Positions 46,624 through 56,334 of a stretch of 64,000 bases of DNA are shown here, piece after piece (the stretch's first letter is position 1; every line of letters starts with the position of its first letter). The stretch is from Planctomycetaceae bacterium. GTDB lineage: Bacteria; Planctomycetota; Planctomycetia; Planctomycetales; Planctomycetaceae. Both the position numbers and the translations under genes were made by a program. Under the pieces are notes generated by a model, which saw only the letters and a list, made by a program, of their open reading frames with translations, ran no database searches and was not told the DNA's origin. Location of the stretch: positions 20,604 to 84,603 of the forward strand of contig JANSXP010000027.1 of the NCBI GenBank assembly GCA_024742875.1, read 5' to 3'.

Positions 46624-47487
46624 TCAGCGTCGGCGAATGGGTGTTGCCACAGCACCGCAGGCAACGAGAGCGTCATGACAGGCACCCACGTCGTGCACAC
46701 GGAGGATATCGGCACCATTTTGTGCCAGCGCAATCGACACGCCGACAGTGCCGGCCGTGCGTTCCTCGACAGGCCGTCCCAGCAGTTTGGCCAGAAAGCG
46801 TTTGCGTGAATGGCCGATCAGCACCGGACGCCCCAGCGCTGCTCGCATTTCCTCGATTTGCTGCATCAGCTGCAGATTGTGTTCAGCCGTTTTTCCAAAA
46901 CCAATGCCCGGATCCACGCAGATGCGATCGAAATCCAGACCGGCCGCAGCACAGGCCTCCAGGCGTCGCGCCAGGAACTCGGTCACTTCAGCAACGACAT
47001 CGTCATAATGCGGATCGTCCTGCATAGTCTGCGGCGTGCCTTTAATGTGCATCACACACACAGCCGCATCATGCTCCGCGCAGACCGTCAGCATCTGTGG
47101 ATCGAACGTCATGCCGGACACATCGTTAACGATGCGGGCTCCCGCCTCCAGCGCCTGACGAGCCACCTCGGCCTTGGTGGTGTCGATAGAAATGGGCACG
47201 TCCGTACTGACTGCCAGCCGTTTGATGACCGGAATCGTCCGCTGAAGTTCCACGTCGAGTGAAACAGGTTCGGCGCCCGGACGCGTCGATTCGCCCCCGA
47301 TGTCAATGATTCGTGCGCCGTTTCGGATCAAAGCTTCGGCCTGCTGCACGGCGGGCTCGACCGCCTCAAACTGACCGCCGTCGGAAAAGCTGTCCGGCGT
47401 GACATTGAGGATCCCCATCAGCAGGGGAATTTGCTCACGGCGCAGGACATCATCCCCAATACGCCAGTCAGGATACAAATGCGACAC
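46624..47487 (-). CDS. folP: Dihydropteroate synthase
   Basis: The 287-residue protein has all DHPS signatures: GILNVTPDSFSDGG, DIGGESTRPGAEPVS, ISIDTTKAEVARQALEAGA with IVNDVSGM, DPGIGFGKTAEHN and the C-terminal LIGHSRKRFL. It joins pterin pyrophosphate to p-aminobenzoate. The downstream mfnB gene raises the possibility that this DHPS contributes to methanopterin as well as folate (inference). It is the first gene of a three-gene minus-strand operon. Confidence 0.94.
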   Translation of the reverse strand: MSHLYPDWRIGDDVLRREQIPLLMGILNVTPDSFSDGGQFEAVEPAVQQAEALIRNGARIIDIGGESTRPGAEPVSLDVELQRTIPVIKRLAVSTDVPISIDTTKAEVARQALEAGARIVNDVSGMTFDPQMLTVCAEHDAAVCVMHIKGTPQTMQDDPHYDDVVAEVTEFLARRLEACAAAGLDFDRICVDPGIGFGKTAEHNLQLMQQIEEMRAALGRPVLIGHSRKRFLAKLLGRPVEERTAGTVGVSIALAQNGADILRVHDVGACHDALVACGAVATPIRRR

Positions 47488-47529
47488 AACAGCCTCGTCA
47501 CAGAAGACTCACAAACGATCGCATTGTAG

Positions 47530-49041
47530 TTAGCGACGGCGGCGTCTGCGGGGCTGTCGCCCTCCATTTGTCGCGTTTTGGTAAAGCTCCTCATTCTGCT
47601 TTGCGGAATCGAACAGATTCACGACAGGAGCCGGATAGTCCACTCCAATTTCACACTGCGATCGCCGCTGCTCGGCGGCATGCATCTTCCACGGTTCGTG
47701 GACGTAATCCACGGGGACGTCCTTCAGTTCGGGCAGCCAGTACCTGACAAATTCACCGCGACCGTCATAGTCTTTGGCCTGCTTTGTTGTGTTGAACCAG
47801 CGGAAGCCGCGGGCGTCGTTGCCGACACCGGCCGTGTAGTTCCAGTTGCCATAGTTGCTGCACGGGTCATAGTCGATCAGCCGTGATTCAAACCATTCGG
47901 CCCCCATCCGCCAGTCGATGCCCAGATTCTTCGTCAGAAAACTGCCCACGTTCTGCCGAGCGCGATTGGACAGGAAACCTGTGGCCGCCAGTTCCCTCAT
48001 GCCGGCATCGATCAGCGGGTAACCCGTCATGCCAGTGCGCCAGGCGTCAAACAGACGTTTGTCCGTGGACCAGGGAAGCGTCACTCCGCGCAGCCCCGAC
48101 GGACGAAAGACGGCCCCTTTGTGTTTATGCACGATCAGGGCGAAGTAGTCCCGCCACAGCAACTCAAAGACCAACCAGTACGTGGAGTCGTTTTCCACCC
48201 GCTGCTGCTCGTAGCGTTCGACTTCGGCAAACACAGACCGTGGCGACAAACAGCCATGCGCCAGCCACGGAGCCAGCCTCGAGGCGTCTTCCTCGTGCAG
48301 CAGGCCGTTGCGCGTTTCTTTGTAAACGCGCAGACGATCACGCTCCCACATCCAGTTTTTGATGCGTTCCCATCCCGCCGACTCGCCGCCTCGAAACGTC
48401 ATCGTCGCGCGAGAATCCGGCGCACAATCAGTGGTCAGCGACCTGCCAGCTGCGGATTGCTGCAACTGCCGCTCAACGTCCGACGGCGGAGCGGCACACG
48501 GAATGCAGGCTGGAGCGGCCAGGGGCGCTCGGATGTCGCAGCGTTTCTCGACCTGCCGGCGAAACTGAGTGAACACCTCAGGCAGCTCATCGACCGAAAA
48601 CGGCAGATCGTCAATGGCATACAGCGTCGCCGGTTCGCTCACGCTGACTCGCACACCGCTGTCCCGCAGATGTCGCGACACCCGACGCTGAATTCGCACT
48701 TCTTCCGGCGCGATCGCGGATTGAAACCAGACGGTTGCCTCGGGCACCCCAGCCGCAAGCGGCGGCAGCACGTCTTCGGCATGTCCAGTGAGGATCTGCA
48801 GGCCGGCACCACGAGCCCGCAGGCAGTCATCCAGATCCAGCAGACACTCGCGTAAAAACTGTCGGCGATGGCCCGCCATACGTTCAAATCCGCAGCGGGT
48901 TTCCGCCAGAAACCGAGGATCCAGCACATACACGGCCACCACATCGCCGCCCTGTGCCGTGGCCTCGCCGCAGGCTGCCGACAACGTCGCGTTGTCAGTC
49001 ACACGCAGGTCACTACGAAACCAGACGATCTGTGTCGCCAT
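47530..49041 (-). CDS. Cryptochrome DASH / photolyase-family flavoprotein
   Basis: The start is ATG 49041 (MATQIVWFRSDLRVTDN), with GAGAGG before it; the product has 503 residues. The N-terminal antenna-binding Rossmann domain ends near residue 130. The FAD domain shows GCLSPRSVFAEVERYEQQR, ELLWRDYFALIVHKH, the RQNVGSFLTKNLGIDWRMGA segment, and the DASH hallmark SNYGNWNYTAGVGNDARG with KQAKDYDG. DASH cryptochromes bind FAD and usually a folate antenna and repair cyclobutane dimers in single-stranded DNA. A short basic tail (RQPRRRRRR) ends it. Confidence 0.9.
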   Translation of the reverse strand: MATQIVWFRSDLRVTDNATLSAACGEATAQGGDVVAVYVLDPRFLAETRCGFERMAGHRRQFLRECLLDLDDCLRARGAGLQILTGHAEDVLPPLAAGVPEATVWFQSAIAPEEVRIQRRVSRHLRDSGVRVSVSEPATLYAIDDLPFSVDELPEVFTQFRRQVEKRCDIRAPLAAPACIPCAAPPSDVERQLQQSAAGRSLTTDCAPDSRATMTFRGGESAGWERIKNWMWERDRLRVYKETRNGLLHEEDASRLAPWLAHGCLSPRSVFAEVERYEQQRVENDSTYWLVFELLWRDYFALIVHKHKGAVFRPSGLRGVTLPWSTDKRLFDAWRTGMTGYPLIDAGMRELAATGFLSNRARQNVGSFLTKNLGIDWRMGAEWFESRLIDYDPCSNYGNWNYTAGVGNDARGFRWFNTTKQAKDYDGRGEFVRYWLPELKDVPVDYVHEPWKMHAAEQRRSQCEIGVDYPAPVVNLFDSAKQNEELYQNATNGGRQPRRRRRR

Positions 49042-49154
49042 GCGTTTATTCCTCTCAGACGGGGCAATTGGGCGGACGGCCCCCCTGGCCAGATTCATTC
49101 GGACGGTAAAATCAGGTGACCGTTCTCCACGACTTCCGTTAACGCCCCTGGTTC

Positions 49155-49595
49155 ATGAAGCTCATTCTGCTCACCAATGTCTTTGCCACGCTGTTTATGG
49201 TGGGGTTGATCTGGTTCGTCCAGATTGTCCACTATCCACTGTTCTCCAGCGTCGGACAGAAGGAATTTCAGCACTACGAACAGCTACACCAGCGATTGAC
49301 GACCTGGGTGGTTGGACCTGCCATGCTGGTGGAACTGGCCACAGCCGTCGGCCTGCTGAAGTTTGCCCCGAAGGAATCTCAGACTCTGGTCTGGGCCGGC
49401 ATCGTGCTGGTGGGCATTATCTGGATTTCCACGGCCACACTCTCCGTGCCGGCGCACAACTCCCTGACACTCGAGTACACGCAGGCCGCCTACCAGAAAC
49501 TGGTCCGCACCAACTGGATTCGCACCATCTGCTGGACGGCCCGCGGTGTGCTGATGGTGTATCTGATCGACAGGTTCTACAGCTCTTGGAACTAA
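49155..49595 (+). CDS. Small integral membrane protein, unknown
   Basis: The 146-residue protein has four hydrophobic helices: LLTNVFATLFMVGLIWFVQI, VVGPAMLVELATAVGLL, LVWAGIVLVGIIWISTA and ICWTARGVLMVYLID. A HYPLFSSVGQKEFQHYEQLHQR loop lies between helices 1 and 2. I do not assign a family with confidence. It is divergently arranged with the cryptochrome gene (113 bp apart), a neighbourhood that suggests shared regulation. Confidence 0.8.
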   Translation: MKLILLTNVFATLFMVGLIWFVQIVHYPLFSSVGQKEFQHYEQLHQRLTTWVVGPAMLVELATAVGLLKFAPKESQTLVWAGIVLVGIIWISTATLSVPAHNSLTLEYTQAAYQKLVRTNWIRTICWTARGVLMVYLIDRFYSSWN

Positions 49596-50040
49596 TCCGT
49601 GGACGGGACGGTCAAATCCGGCACCCAGCTCGTGCTGACCGCCCGCCGGGGCGCACGCCGGGCAGCCACTCCAAGGTGAATCTCTCAGCGCCCCTCCCCC
49701 CCCCAAGGCCGTCAACAGAGAAATCGTGCGATGCCGTTAGGGGCCCCGCCTGCAGATCCGCCCCTCCCGCTGATTCCCTCCCGCTGATCTCCCCATCATC
49801 CACGAACTCCTACTGGTAGTCGTTCACTACCCGCCGGGGCACCTCACCTCGAAAAACGTGCGGGCATTCCAGCACTGCCAGCAAGCGATCTCCGCCCAGC
49901 GACACGCTTCAGGAAATCACTGCTGAAACACGCTGTCCGGACTGCCACACCGTCAAGCTTCCCGTCTGATTCCTCTTGTTGCCCCATAAGCCGAATCTTA
50001 ACATCGTCGATCACCTTATCGCAGGCGATGCGGGAGCAAT
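49596..50040. other. Intergenic region before the PAS hybrid kinase gene
   Basis: 445 bp, no convincing coding sequence. It has a C-rich stretch near 49690-49720 and no clear hairpin with a T tract. The kinase promoter presumably lies at its right end. Confidence 0.55.
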
Positions 50041-52233
50041 ATGATGAGTGATCAACTGGCCGGACTGATCGATGCGATACCCTCCGGTCTTTTGAATATC
50101 GACAACAACGGGCGAATCACAGGCTGCAGCAAATTCCTTGAGAAAATGCTCGGCTACGAACCGGGCGAACTGACGGGCAGTCGCATCACTCAACTGCTCC
50201 AGGATCGGAGCGCAGAAAACCGAGAGTTGCTGCCGGCCATCCTGCAGGCAAGCTCTCCCCAGCCATTTCTTGCGGTGCGCAAAGACGGCGCCCAAACGCC
50301 TGTGGAGGTGACGAGCCAGTCACTGGACGATGGCACACTCACTGCCGTTCGCGATGTATCCGAACGGGAAGCGGCCGCCGAAGCGCTGCGGGAATCTCAG
50401 CAGATTAACAAGACGGGCACCTGGACTTACGATCTGGTTGCCAACGAAGTGTGGTGGTCTCCAGAGCTGTTTCGAATTCTGAATCTTCCTGTGGCTCGAC
50501 TGGCACCACCTTTTGAAACTCATCATCAGCTGTTCACACCCGACTCCTGGCGTCAGCTGGAACCGGCCGTTACAGCCGCCGCTGAAAGCGGCACACCGTA
50601 CGAACTACAGCTGGAACTGGCGCGTCGAGGGGCGCGGCGACGATTTGCTGTCGCACGCTGTGAACCACAGTTCGATGCCCGGGGAAAAGTGACACGCCTG
50701 ATCGGCACGTTTCAGGATGTGACGGAACTGGCGCTCTCGCAGGCGGAAAAGGAACGGCTTCTGAACCGCCTGACGCTTGCCAAATCGGCCGCCGGCATTG
50801 GCATCTGGGAATGGAATTTCGACACCGATGAACTGCTTTGGGATGAGAACATGTACGAGATCTACGGTGTGGATACTCCGGTCTCGTCCTACGAAGACTG
50901 GCACCGCACGGTCCATCCCGATGACGTTAATTCCGCGGAGTCCGACCTGAATACCATGCTGGAGGAAAACACGATTTTCCGCAGCAACTTTCGAATCTAT
51001 CGCAAGTCACAAATCCGTCACGTGCTGGCCATTGCGTCGCGCAGTCAGTCCAGCGTGATCGGCGTGAACATGGACATCACCGAGTTGGTTCGCCTGCGCG
51101 AAGAAACGCGGCGAATGAACGAGCTGGAATCACTGGGAGTGCTGGCCGGCGGCATCGCTCATGACTTCAACAACCAACTGGCGGGAATCGGCGCCGAAGC
51201 AGAACTGCTGTCTTACAACGCAGACGATCACGCGTATGTCGCCGAATCAGCCAGTCGACTGCGTCGGGCGGTTAAGCGGGCCACCGGTCTGACAAAACAA
51301 CTGCTGACCTTTGCCCAGGGCGGCACCCCGGTGCGACAAAGCTCGTCCATCGAACGGCTCATCACAGAAAGCGTGGAATTCTCGCTGCGCGGCACCCCTG
51401 TGAGCGTTGCTTACGATTTTCAAAAAGACCTCTACAACGCGAGCATTGACCGCATTCAGATTGGGCAGGTATTTCAGAACATCGTGATCAATGCCGTGCA
51501 GGCCATCGCCGACCAGGGAGGAACGCTGCATGTGTCGGCCCGCAATGTGAGTGGCCCCGGTTCCGGCAATCGTTTTATCCGGCTGGTGTTCCGCGACAAC
51601 GGTCCCGGAATGCCGGACGAAGTGCAATCCCGGGTGTTCGAACCGTACTACACGACCAAGCAGCACGGACACGGCCTGGGACTGTCAATCTGCCACTCGA
51701 TCATCAAGCAGCACGGCGGCGAAATTGATGTCGTTTCATCGGCTGAGGAGGGAACCGAAATCTCCATCCTGCTGCCGGCCACCTCTACGGCCGTCACCCG
51801 GCGGACGACAGAAAGCAGACAACTTCAGGGTGCCGGAAGGGTGCTGATTGTGGACGACATGCCCGAGGTGCTGTCGGCCACTGGCCGGATGGTGTCAACT
51901 TTGGGTTACACTCCAACGTTGTCCTGTTCTGCCCATGAAGCGGCTCAGCAGTTTCGGCTTGCTCAGACCGAGGGCACGCCATTCGACGTAGTCATTACGG
52001 ATCTGACAATGCCCGGCACGGGGGGCGGGAGGGCGCTGCTGCAGGCACTGATCGAAATCGATCCCGATGTGAAGGCGATCGTCGCCAGTGGCTACGCCAA
52101 TGATCCATGCTTCGCCCGTCCGCGAGATTTTGGATTCTTCGGCCGGCTGGGCAAGCCCTTTACGCTCTCCCAGTTGGGAGCCGAATTGAAATCCGCCGTG
52201 GAGTCCGATCAGGACCAGCGCAGAACGGCGTAA
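50041..52233 (+). CDS. Cytoplasmic PAS hybrid sensor histidine kinase
   Basis: This 730-residue protein has three PAS-like sensor segments: about 5-110 (DAIPSGLLNIDNNGRITGCS), 120-230 and 250-345 (GIWEWNFDTDELLWDENMYE). HisKA follows with phospho-acceptor H374 (LAGGIAHDFNNQLAG). An HATPase domain (IVINAVQAIADQGG, RDNGPGMPDEV, HGHGLGLSICHSI) and a C-terminal receiver (phospho-acceptor D654 in VVITDLTMPG, LGKPF lysine) complete it. There is no transmembrane segment. The start could be the second ATG (50044). A GGGAG precedes it. The nature of the signal is unknown; flavin or redox sensing via PAS would suit the adjacent photolyase genes. Confidence 0.92.
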   Translation: MMSDQLAGLIDAIPSGLLNIDNNGRITGCSKFLEKMLGYEPGELTGSRITQLLQDRSAENRELLPAILQASSPQPFLAVRKDGAQTPVEVTSQSLDDGTLTAVRDVSEREAAAEALRESQQINKTGTWTYDLVANEVWWSPELFRILNLPVARLAPPFETHHQLFTPDSWRQLEPAVTAAAESGTPYELQLELARRGARRRFAVARCEPQFDARGKVTRLIGTFQDVTELALSQAEKERLLNRLTLAKSAAGIGIWEWNFDTDELLWDENMYEIYGVDTPVSSYEDWHRTVHPDDVNSAESDLNTMLEENTIFRSNFRIYRKSQIRHVLAIASRSQSSVIGVNMDITELVRLREETRRMNELESLGVLAGGIAHDFNNQLAGIGAEAELLSYNADDHAYVAESASRLRRAVKRATGLTKQLLTFAQGGTPVRQSSSIERLITESVEFSLRGTPVSVAYDFQKDLYNASIDRIQIGQVFQNIVINAVQAIADQGGTLHVSARNVSGPGSGNRFIRLVFRDNGPGMPDEVQSRVFEPYYTTKQHGHGLGLSICHSIIKQHGGEIDVVSSAEEGTEISILLPATSTAVTRRTTESRQLQGAGRVLIVDDMPEVLSATGRMVSTLGYTPTLSCSAHEAAQQFRLAQTEGTPFDVVITDLTMPGTGGGRALLQALIEIDPDVKAIVASGYANDPCFARPRDFGFFGRLGKPFTLSQLGAELKSAVESDQDQRRTA

Positions 52234-52322
52234 AATGTCGCCACGCAAAGAGGGTGAAACTCTCAGCCTGGCAGGCCGCCGGACATAAGAGTCGGCGTAG
52301 ACGTCGGCAGCGTCATTAGGAA

Positions 52323-52341
52323 GACGCTTGCACGAAGCGTC
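52323..52341 (+). repeat. Short hairpin after the hybrid kinase gene
   Basis: GACGCTT and AAGCGTC form a 7-bp stem with loop GCACG (52323-52341), 90 bp after the kinase stop. No T run follows, so a terminator function is uncertain. Confidence 0.35.
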
Positions 52342-52353
52342 GGTTCAGGGGCG

Positions 52354-52542
52354 TCACTGCGGAGCGGGTGAGCGTTCCGCTTCGAGCGACTCGATGCTCT
52401 TGAGAATCTCATCGGCTTCGGCCGTCAGTTGCGAGTACCCCACGATGTCGCCCTTTCGCTGCAGGTCCCGAGCGGCCTCCAGCTTCTGTGAGTACTCTTT
52501 TTCCAGGGCCTTCAGTGGGTCTTTGCGAAACATGCCGAACAT
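52354..52542 (-). CDS. DUF6435 family small protein
   Basis: A 62-residue protein starts at ATG 52542 (MFGMFRKDPLKALEKEY), with AAGGA 7-8 nt upstream. It consists of a short hydrophobic start and a helical hairpin with the ARDLQRKGDIVGYSQLTAEADEIL pattern of DUF6435. The frame is open upstream to 52785 but that part is not protein-like. The function of the family is unknown. Confidence 0.8.
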   Translation of the reverse strand: MFGMFRKDPLKALEKEYSQKLEAARDLQRKGDIVGYSQLTAEADEILKSIESLEAERSPAPQ

Positions 52543-52842
52543 CGTTTGTCCTTTGTGCGAAGGTAGCCTCGCCGTCGGTACTGGAGGGGACCAGTCGGAA
52601 TGGAGGCGGCCGTTCTTTGTCGTTCTCTGCGGCCCGTCCTGGGCAACGCGAGGGGTTCTAGACACAGTCCAGCGTCTGTCTTCGCCGCATCTCCCATTTT
52701 TGATGAACGTTTCGCCACCCCGCAAGTTGCTTGAATCGCCCTGAGGCTGCACTAGAAACAGGTCGGAGAAAACGCTCGAAGACACCCCATTTTCGCCGTC
52801 TCACGACCGTTTTCCGGTGACCGCCTTCGCCCTGGAATCCTG
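52543..52842. other. Intergenic region before the diheme cytochrome gene
   Basis: 300 bp divergent region between the DUF6435 gene and the cytochrome gene. No gene or clear regulatory site is recognised. Confidence 0.5.
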
Positions 52843-54288
52843 ATGATCATGAGAATCTCTGTCACCCGGACACGCCGCGAACACGGGCACCTGTCACTGG
52901 CCGTCCGTACAGCTCTGGCGAGTTTCCGGTTGCTGCTTACAGTTGCCGGCATTGTTGCGGCAGTGGCGGTCCGAGCAGAGGATGGCAGCGAGGCGATCGA
53001 GACTCCGGCTGCGCGGGGGTTTCGCTTTCTCACCGAAACCGCTTTGATTCCCCCCGACTTTCAGGACGAGACCTTTCAGCAGGTCTGGCAGGAATGGCCC
53101 GAGCGGCTGCGGGCTCGCGCCAGCCAGGCCAGCGACGCACAGCGGCGGCAAATGGCCTTTGAACGCTACGGCCTGACACCCCGACCGGGGGAAACGACGG
53201 ACGAACCGCTGCAGTATGTGGTCAACGAGTCCGGCGGCTGGTGCATGAACTGCTTCACCTGCCACGGCGGCACTGTCTACGGCCAGCCCGTGCCCGGCGC
53301 GCCCAACAACCGCATTGCGCTGCACTCGCTCGTCGAAGAAACGTGGCGATCCAAGATACGGCACGGTCTGCCGCCCAGTCGCATGGATCTGGGTGCGATG
53401 GCCATTCCACTGGGAACATCCAACGGCACAACGAACGCGGTCGTGTTTGGCATGGGGCTGATGCACAACCGCGATGCCGAACTCAACCTTGTGCCGGCCG
53501 CTCCCAAACTGTTCACCAATCATGATATGGACGCGCCGCCATGGTGGTACTTTTACAAGCGACCGTACATGTACATCGACGGGTTCGCTCAAAAGGGACA
53601 CCGCGGACTGATGCAGTTCACACTGGTGCCGGAAAACGGTCCCGATTTTTACGCAAAGTATGAAGACAGTTTTCGTGACGTGCTCGCCTACATCACATCA
53701 TTGCGACCACCAAAGTTTCCTGCCCTGGTGAATCAATCGCTGGCTGACCGCGGACGGGCCTTGTTTCTGGACAACTGCGCACGGTGTCACGGCACTTACG
53801 GAGAGAACTGGACGTATCCCAATCGCCGCATCCCGCTAAACGACATTGGGACAGACCCTGTTCGCCTGACGGCCCTGTCCGTAGCGGGCAGGCAGCGCTA
53901 CGCCAACAGTTGGTTTGCAAAAGATGCAGCGGGCACCCGGCAGCAGAATATTACAGATCCGAACGGCTACGTCGCGCCGCCACTGGACGGCGTCTGGGCC
54001 AGCGCCCCTTATTTTCATAACGGCAGTGTACCCACGCTGTGGGGCGTGCTGAATCCCGATCAGCGACCGGCTGTATGGCGTGCTGTTTCGCAGAAAATGA
54101 ATAAAGAAAACATCGGACTGACAGTGGAAGTTCTGAAGGGCGTGCCGAACACCGAAACAGATCGCGTGAAACGACGCGGTTATTTTGACACGCGACTGTT
54201 CGGCAAGAGTAATAAAGGACATACTTATCCGGATTCACTGTCCACTGTCGAAAAGCGAGCGGTCCTGGAATACCTGAAAACGCTCTAG
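52843..54288 (+). CDS. Diheme c-type cytochrome, exported
   Basis: The 481-residue protein has an N-terminal hydrophobic helix (LASFRLLLTVAGIVAAVAVRA), likely a signal with a long n-region. Two heme-c motifs follow: CFTCH (C137, C140, H141) and CARCH (C312, C315, H316). A NGYVAPPLDGVWASAPYFHNGSVPTLWGVL segment characteristic of diheme cytochromes ends in a short tail. An extra cysteine (C134) sits next to the first heme. It is a periplasmic electron carrier or oxidase subunit of unknown partner. ATG 52849 is a possible alternative start. Confidence 0.87.
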   Translation: MIMRISVTRTRREHGHLSLAVRTALASFRLLLTVAGIVAAVAVRAEDGSEAIETPAARGFRFLTETALIPPDFQDETFQQVWQEWPERLRARASQASDAQRRQMAFERYGLTPRPGETTDEPLQYVVNESGGWCMNCFTCHGGTVYGQPVPGAPNNRIALHSLVEETWRSKIRHGLPPSRMDLGAMAIPLGTSNGTTNAVVFGMGLMHNRDAELNLVPAAPKLFTNHDMDAPPWWYFYKRPYMYIDGFAQKGHRGLMQFTLVPENGPDFYAKYEDSFRDVLAYITSLRPPKFPALVNQSLADRGRALFLDNCARCHGTYGENWTYPNRRIPLNDIGTDPVRLTALSVAGRQRYANSWFAKDAAGTRQQNITDPNGYVAPPLDGVWASAPYFHNGSVPTLWGVLNPDQRPAVWRAVSQKMNKENIGLTVEVLKGVPNTETDRVKRRGYFDTRLFGKSNKGHTYPDSLSTVEKRAVLEYLKTL

Positions 54289-54321
54289 GACATCCCACAA
54301 GGCCTGACGAAAGCCGGCTCG

Positions 54322-54813
54322 ATGTCAGAAATGACCGCACCTCAAAGTCAGGGTCAGATAACGAAGTTTGGGACGCTGGCCATCTTCCTGATCCTGTGCG
54401 CCGCCGTTGCCGCTTCCGGCGCGATGTTTCCGCCGGGTGACTGGTACCGGTCGCTCGTTCGGCCGCCGCTCACACCTCCCGGATGGCTGTTCGGCCCCGT
54501 ATGGACGATTCTGTACATCATGATCGCAGTCTCCGGGTGGCTCGTCTGGTCCCGCGGCAGCCTCGGGAAAGTGCGGGCGCTGGGCATCTATGCCATTCAG
54601 CTGGTCCTGAATGCCGGCTGGTCGGCCATCTTCTTTGGACTCCAGCGTCCGGGACTGGCAGCAATGGAGATTGCGTGCCTTTGGGTGTCCATCGTTGCGA
54701 CCATCGTGGTGTTTGATCGCCACTCTCGTCCGGCCGCCGCGCTGCTCATCCCGTATCTGCTGTGGGTGAGCTTCGCGAGCTACCTGAACGTCGGCTTCTG
54801 GCTTTGCAACTAA
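54322..54813 (+). CDS. tspO: TspO/MBR family membrane protein
   Basis: The 163-residue protein has five transmembrane helices and TspO signatures: WYRSLVRPPLTPPGWLFGPVWTILY, AIQLVLNAGWSAIFFGLQRPGLA and WVSFASYLNVGFWLCN. TspO proteins bind porphyrins and are light- and oxygen-stress responsive in bacteria. It lies 33 bp after the diheme cytochrome gene and converges with the FAD-oxidoreductase gene (19 bp gap). ATG 54331 is a possible start. Confidence 0.93.
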   Translation: MSEMTAPQSQGQITKFGTLAIFLILCAAVAASGAMFPPGDWYRSLVRPPLTPPGWLFGPVWTILYIMIAVSGWLVWSRGSLGKVRALGIYAIQLVLNAGWSAIFFGLQRPGLAAMEIACLWVSIVATIVVFDRHSRPAAALLIPYLLWVSFASYLNVGFWLCN

Positions 54814-54832
54814 GTCACGGAAACGGCTGTCG

Positions 54833-56080
54833 CTACAGCGGTCGGGCATTCAGGAGCGACTCGGCCGTCAGACGGCCCGACTGCATCGCGCCGTTGATGG
54901 ACCCATTCACACGGTAGTCGCCACACACATAAACCCCGTCACGCACCTGCGCGGGCTGAACGGGAGGATTGTAGGCGGGCGCGTCTGCGTTGGGCAGTGC
55001 GTTGTCGATCCGATAGGTTTTCAGGTGTTTCCATTCCCGTACCTGATCACCAAACCAGCCATGCAGTTCCTGCTGGACGCTTTCGGCCAGTGTGGGCTCA
55101 TTCAGCGATGTATCCAGCACGGTCGCCGAAATCAGGTGGCGCCCCCGGGGCGCATAAGCGGGCGCGATCAGGCTGGGCACACACAGATTGTTGACCATGC
55201 CTTTGCCGGAACCATTCAGGACCAGCATCCGATCACGAACGGGGGAACGCGGGGCGTCATAATAGACGCAGTAGACCGACCGCGGCGCACGTTCGCTGGC
55301 CAGTTCCGGCAGCAGTCTGGCAGCAGCCGACTGTTCGGTCGCGATGACCAGTTTGGAGTACGGCAGTTGCGTACCGTCCTCCATCTGCACGTGGGAACTT
55401 TCCACTGCTGCGACTTTCTGCCGCAAACGCACGGTATCGGTCGGCAGCGAGGCGGCCAGTTGCTCAGAAATTCGCCCCATTCCGGACGCTGGCAGTGAAG
55501 TGTCGCCGAGACTGAACATCCGAAAGACGAAGTACAGCATGCGGCTGGATGTCGTCAGTGAAGAATCGAGAAACACGCCGCCCAGAAACGGCCGCAAAAA
55601 TCGCTCAATCATCGTTTCAGAAAAACCAAGAGAACGCAGTTCCTGCTCTGTGGTTTGCTCTGGAGCGGTGAAGACTTCCGCGTCGGAACCCCGCTTGCTC
55701 GCGCGGCGCAGGGCGGCAATTTTCAGTTTGTCGTCCAGACCGCCCACGGGGGCCAGCGCCGTCTGCACTGCATGCAGCGGGCGTCGCCACGGGTCGGACA
55801 TACGATGTCGACTGTCAGCCAGCTGGATAAGAGATCCCGGTGCAAACGGACAAAGATCCAGGTCACCGTAGTGCAGCTGCCGCCGGGCTTCCGGATACGC
55901 AGTCAGCAGCACCTGAAATCCGCGATCCAGCAGAAATCCCTCGTGGCTGTCGGTCCGCACTCGCCCGCCAACACCATCGGAGGCTTCCAGCAGGACAACT
56001 TCCAGTCCCTTCGCTGCCAGTTCTCGGGCACAGACAAGGCCGGACAAACCGCCGCCGATGATCACGACAGGATCAGACAT
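54833..56080 (-). CDS. FAD-dependent amine-oxidase/phytoene-desaturase-like oxidoreductase
   Basis: The start at ATG 56080 (MSDPVVIIGGGLSGLVCARELA) is favoured, since the upstream 72 residues are not conserved-looking. The 415-residue protein has the FAD Rossmann motif GGGLSGLVCARELAAKGLEV, LLEASDGVGGRVRTD and DRGFQVLLTAYPEARR. The C-terminal FAD motif is GVYVCGDYRVNGSINGAMQSG. It belongs with the phytoene-desaturase/protoporphyrinogen-oxidase-like FAD family; the substrate is unassigned. It is divergent from the photolyase gene, with which such genes often cluster in light-responsive loci. Confidence 0.86.
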   Translation of the reverse strand: MSDPVVIIGGGLSGLVCARELAAKGLEVVLLEASDGVGGRVRTDSHEGFLLDRGFQVLLTAYPEARRQLHYGDLDLCPFAPGSLIQLADSRHRMSDPWRRPLHAVQTALAPVGGLDDKLKIAALRRASKRGSDAEVFTAPEQTTEQELRSLGFSETMIERFLRPFLGGVFLDSSLTTSSRMLYFVFRMFSLGDTSLPASGMGRISEQLAASLPTDTVRLRQKVAAVESSHVQMEDGTQLPYSKLVIATEQSAAARLLPELASERAPRSVYCVYYDAPRSPVRDRMLVLNGSGKGMVNNLCVPSLIAPAYAPRGRHLISATVLDTSLNEPTLAESVQQELHGWFGDQVREWKHLKTYRIDNALPNADAPAYNPPVQPAQVRDGVYVCGDYRVNGSINGAMQSGRLTAESLLNARPL

Positions 56081-56334
56081 AACACTCTTACTCGATTCCA
56101 GGTGAACGTTGCACGTCGGGACTTTAGCCGCTCGTCTGGCAGCGTTCCAGCAGACGGGCCCGGCGTTCGAAGCAGAATCGTTCAGTCCACGGTGAATCAC
56201 GCCACATCCCCCGCAGATGGGAATGGACTGGCCGAATGGGGCGTGGTGTCTAACCATCATTGCTGGAATGCGCTGGCAGTCGGTCTGTCGGAGCAATGCC
56301 GTCCCCTCCGAAAGCGGGCCCTCGCTTTACCACC

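Noticed and set aside
48788..49819. Plus-strand 343-codon open frame
   Set aside because: Overlaps the cryptochrome gene antisense and the small membrane protein gene in another frame; both of those have recognisable proteins.
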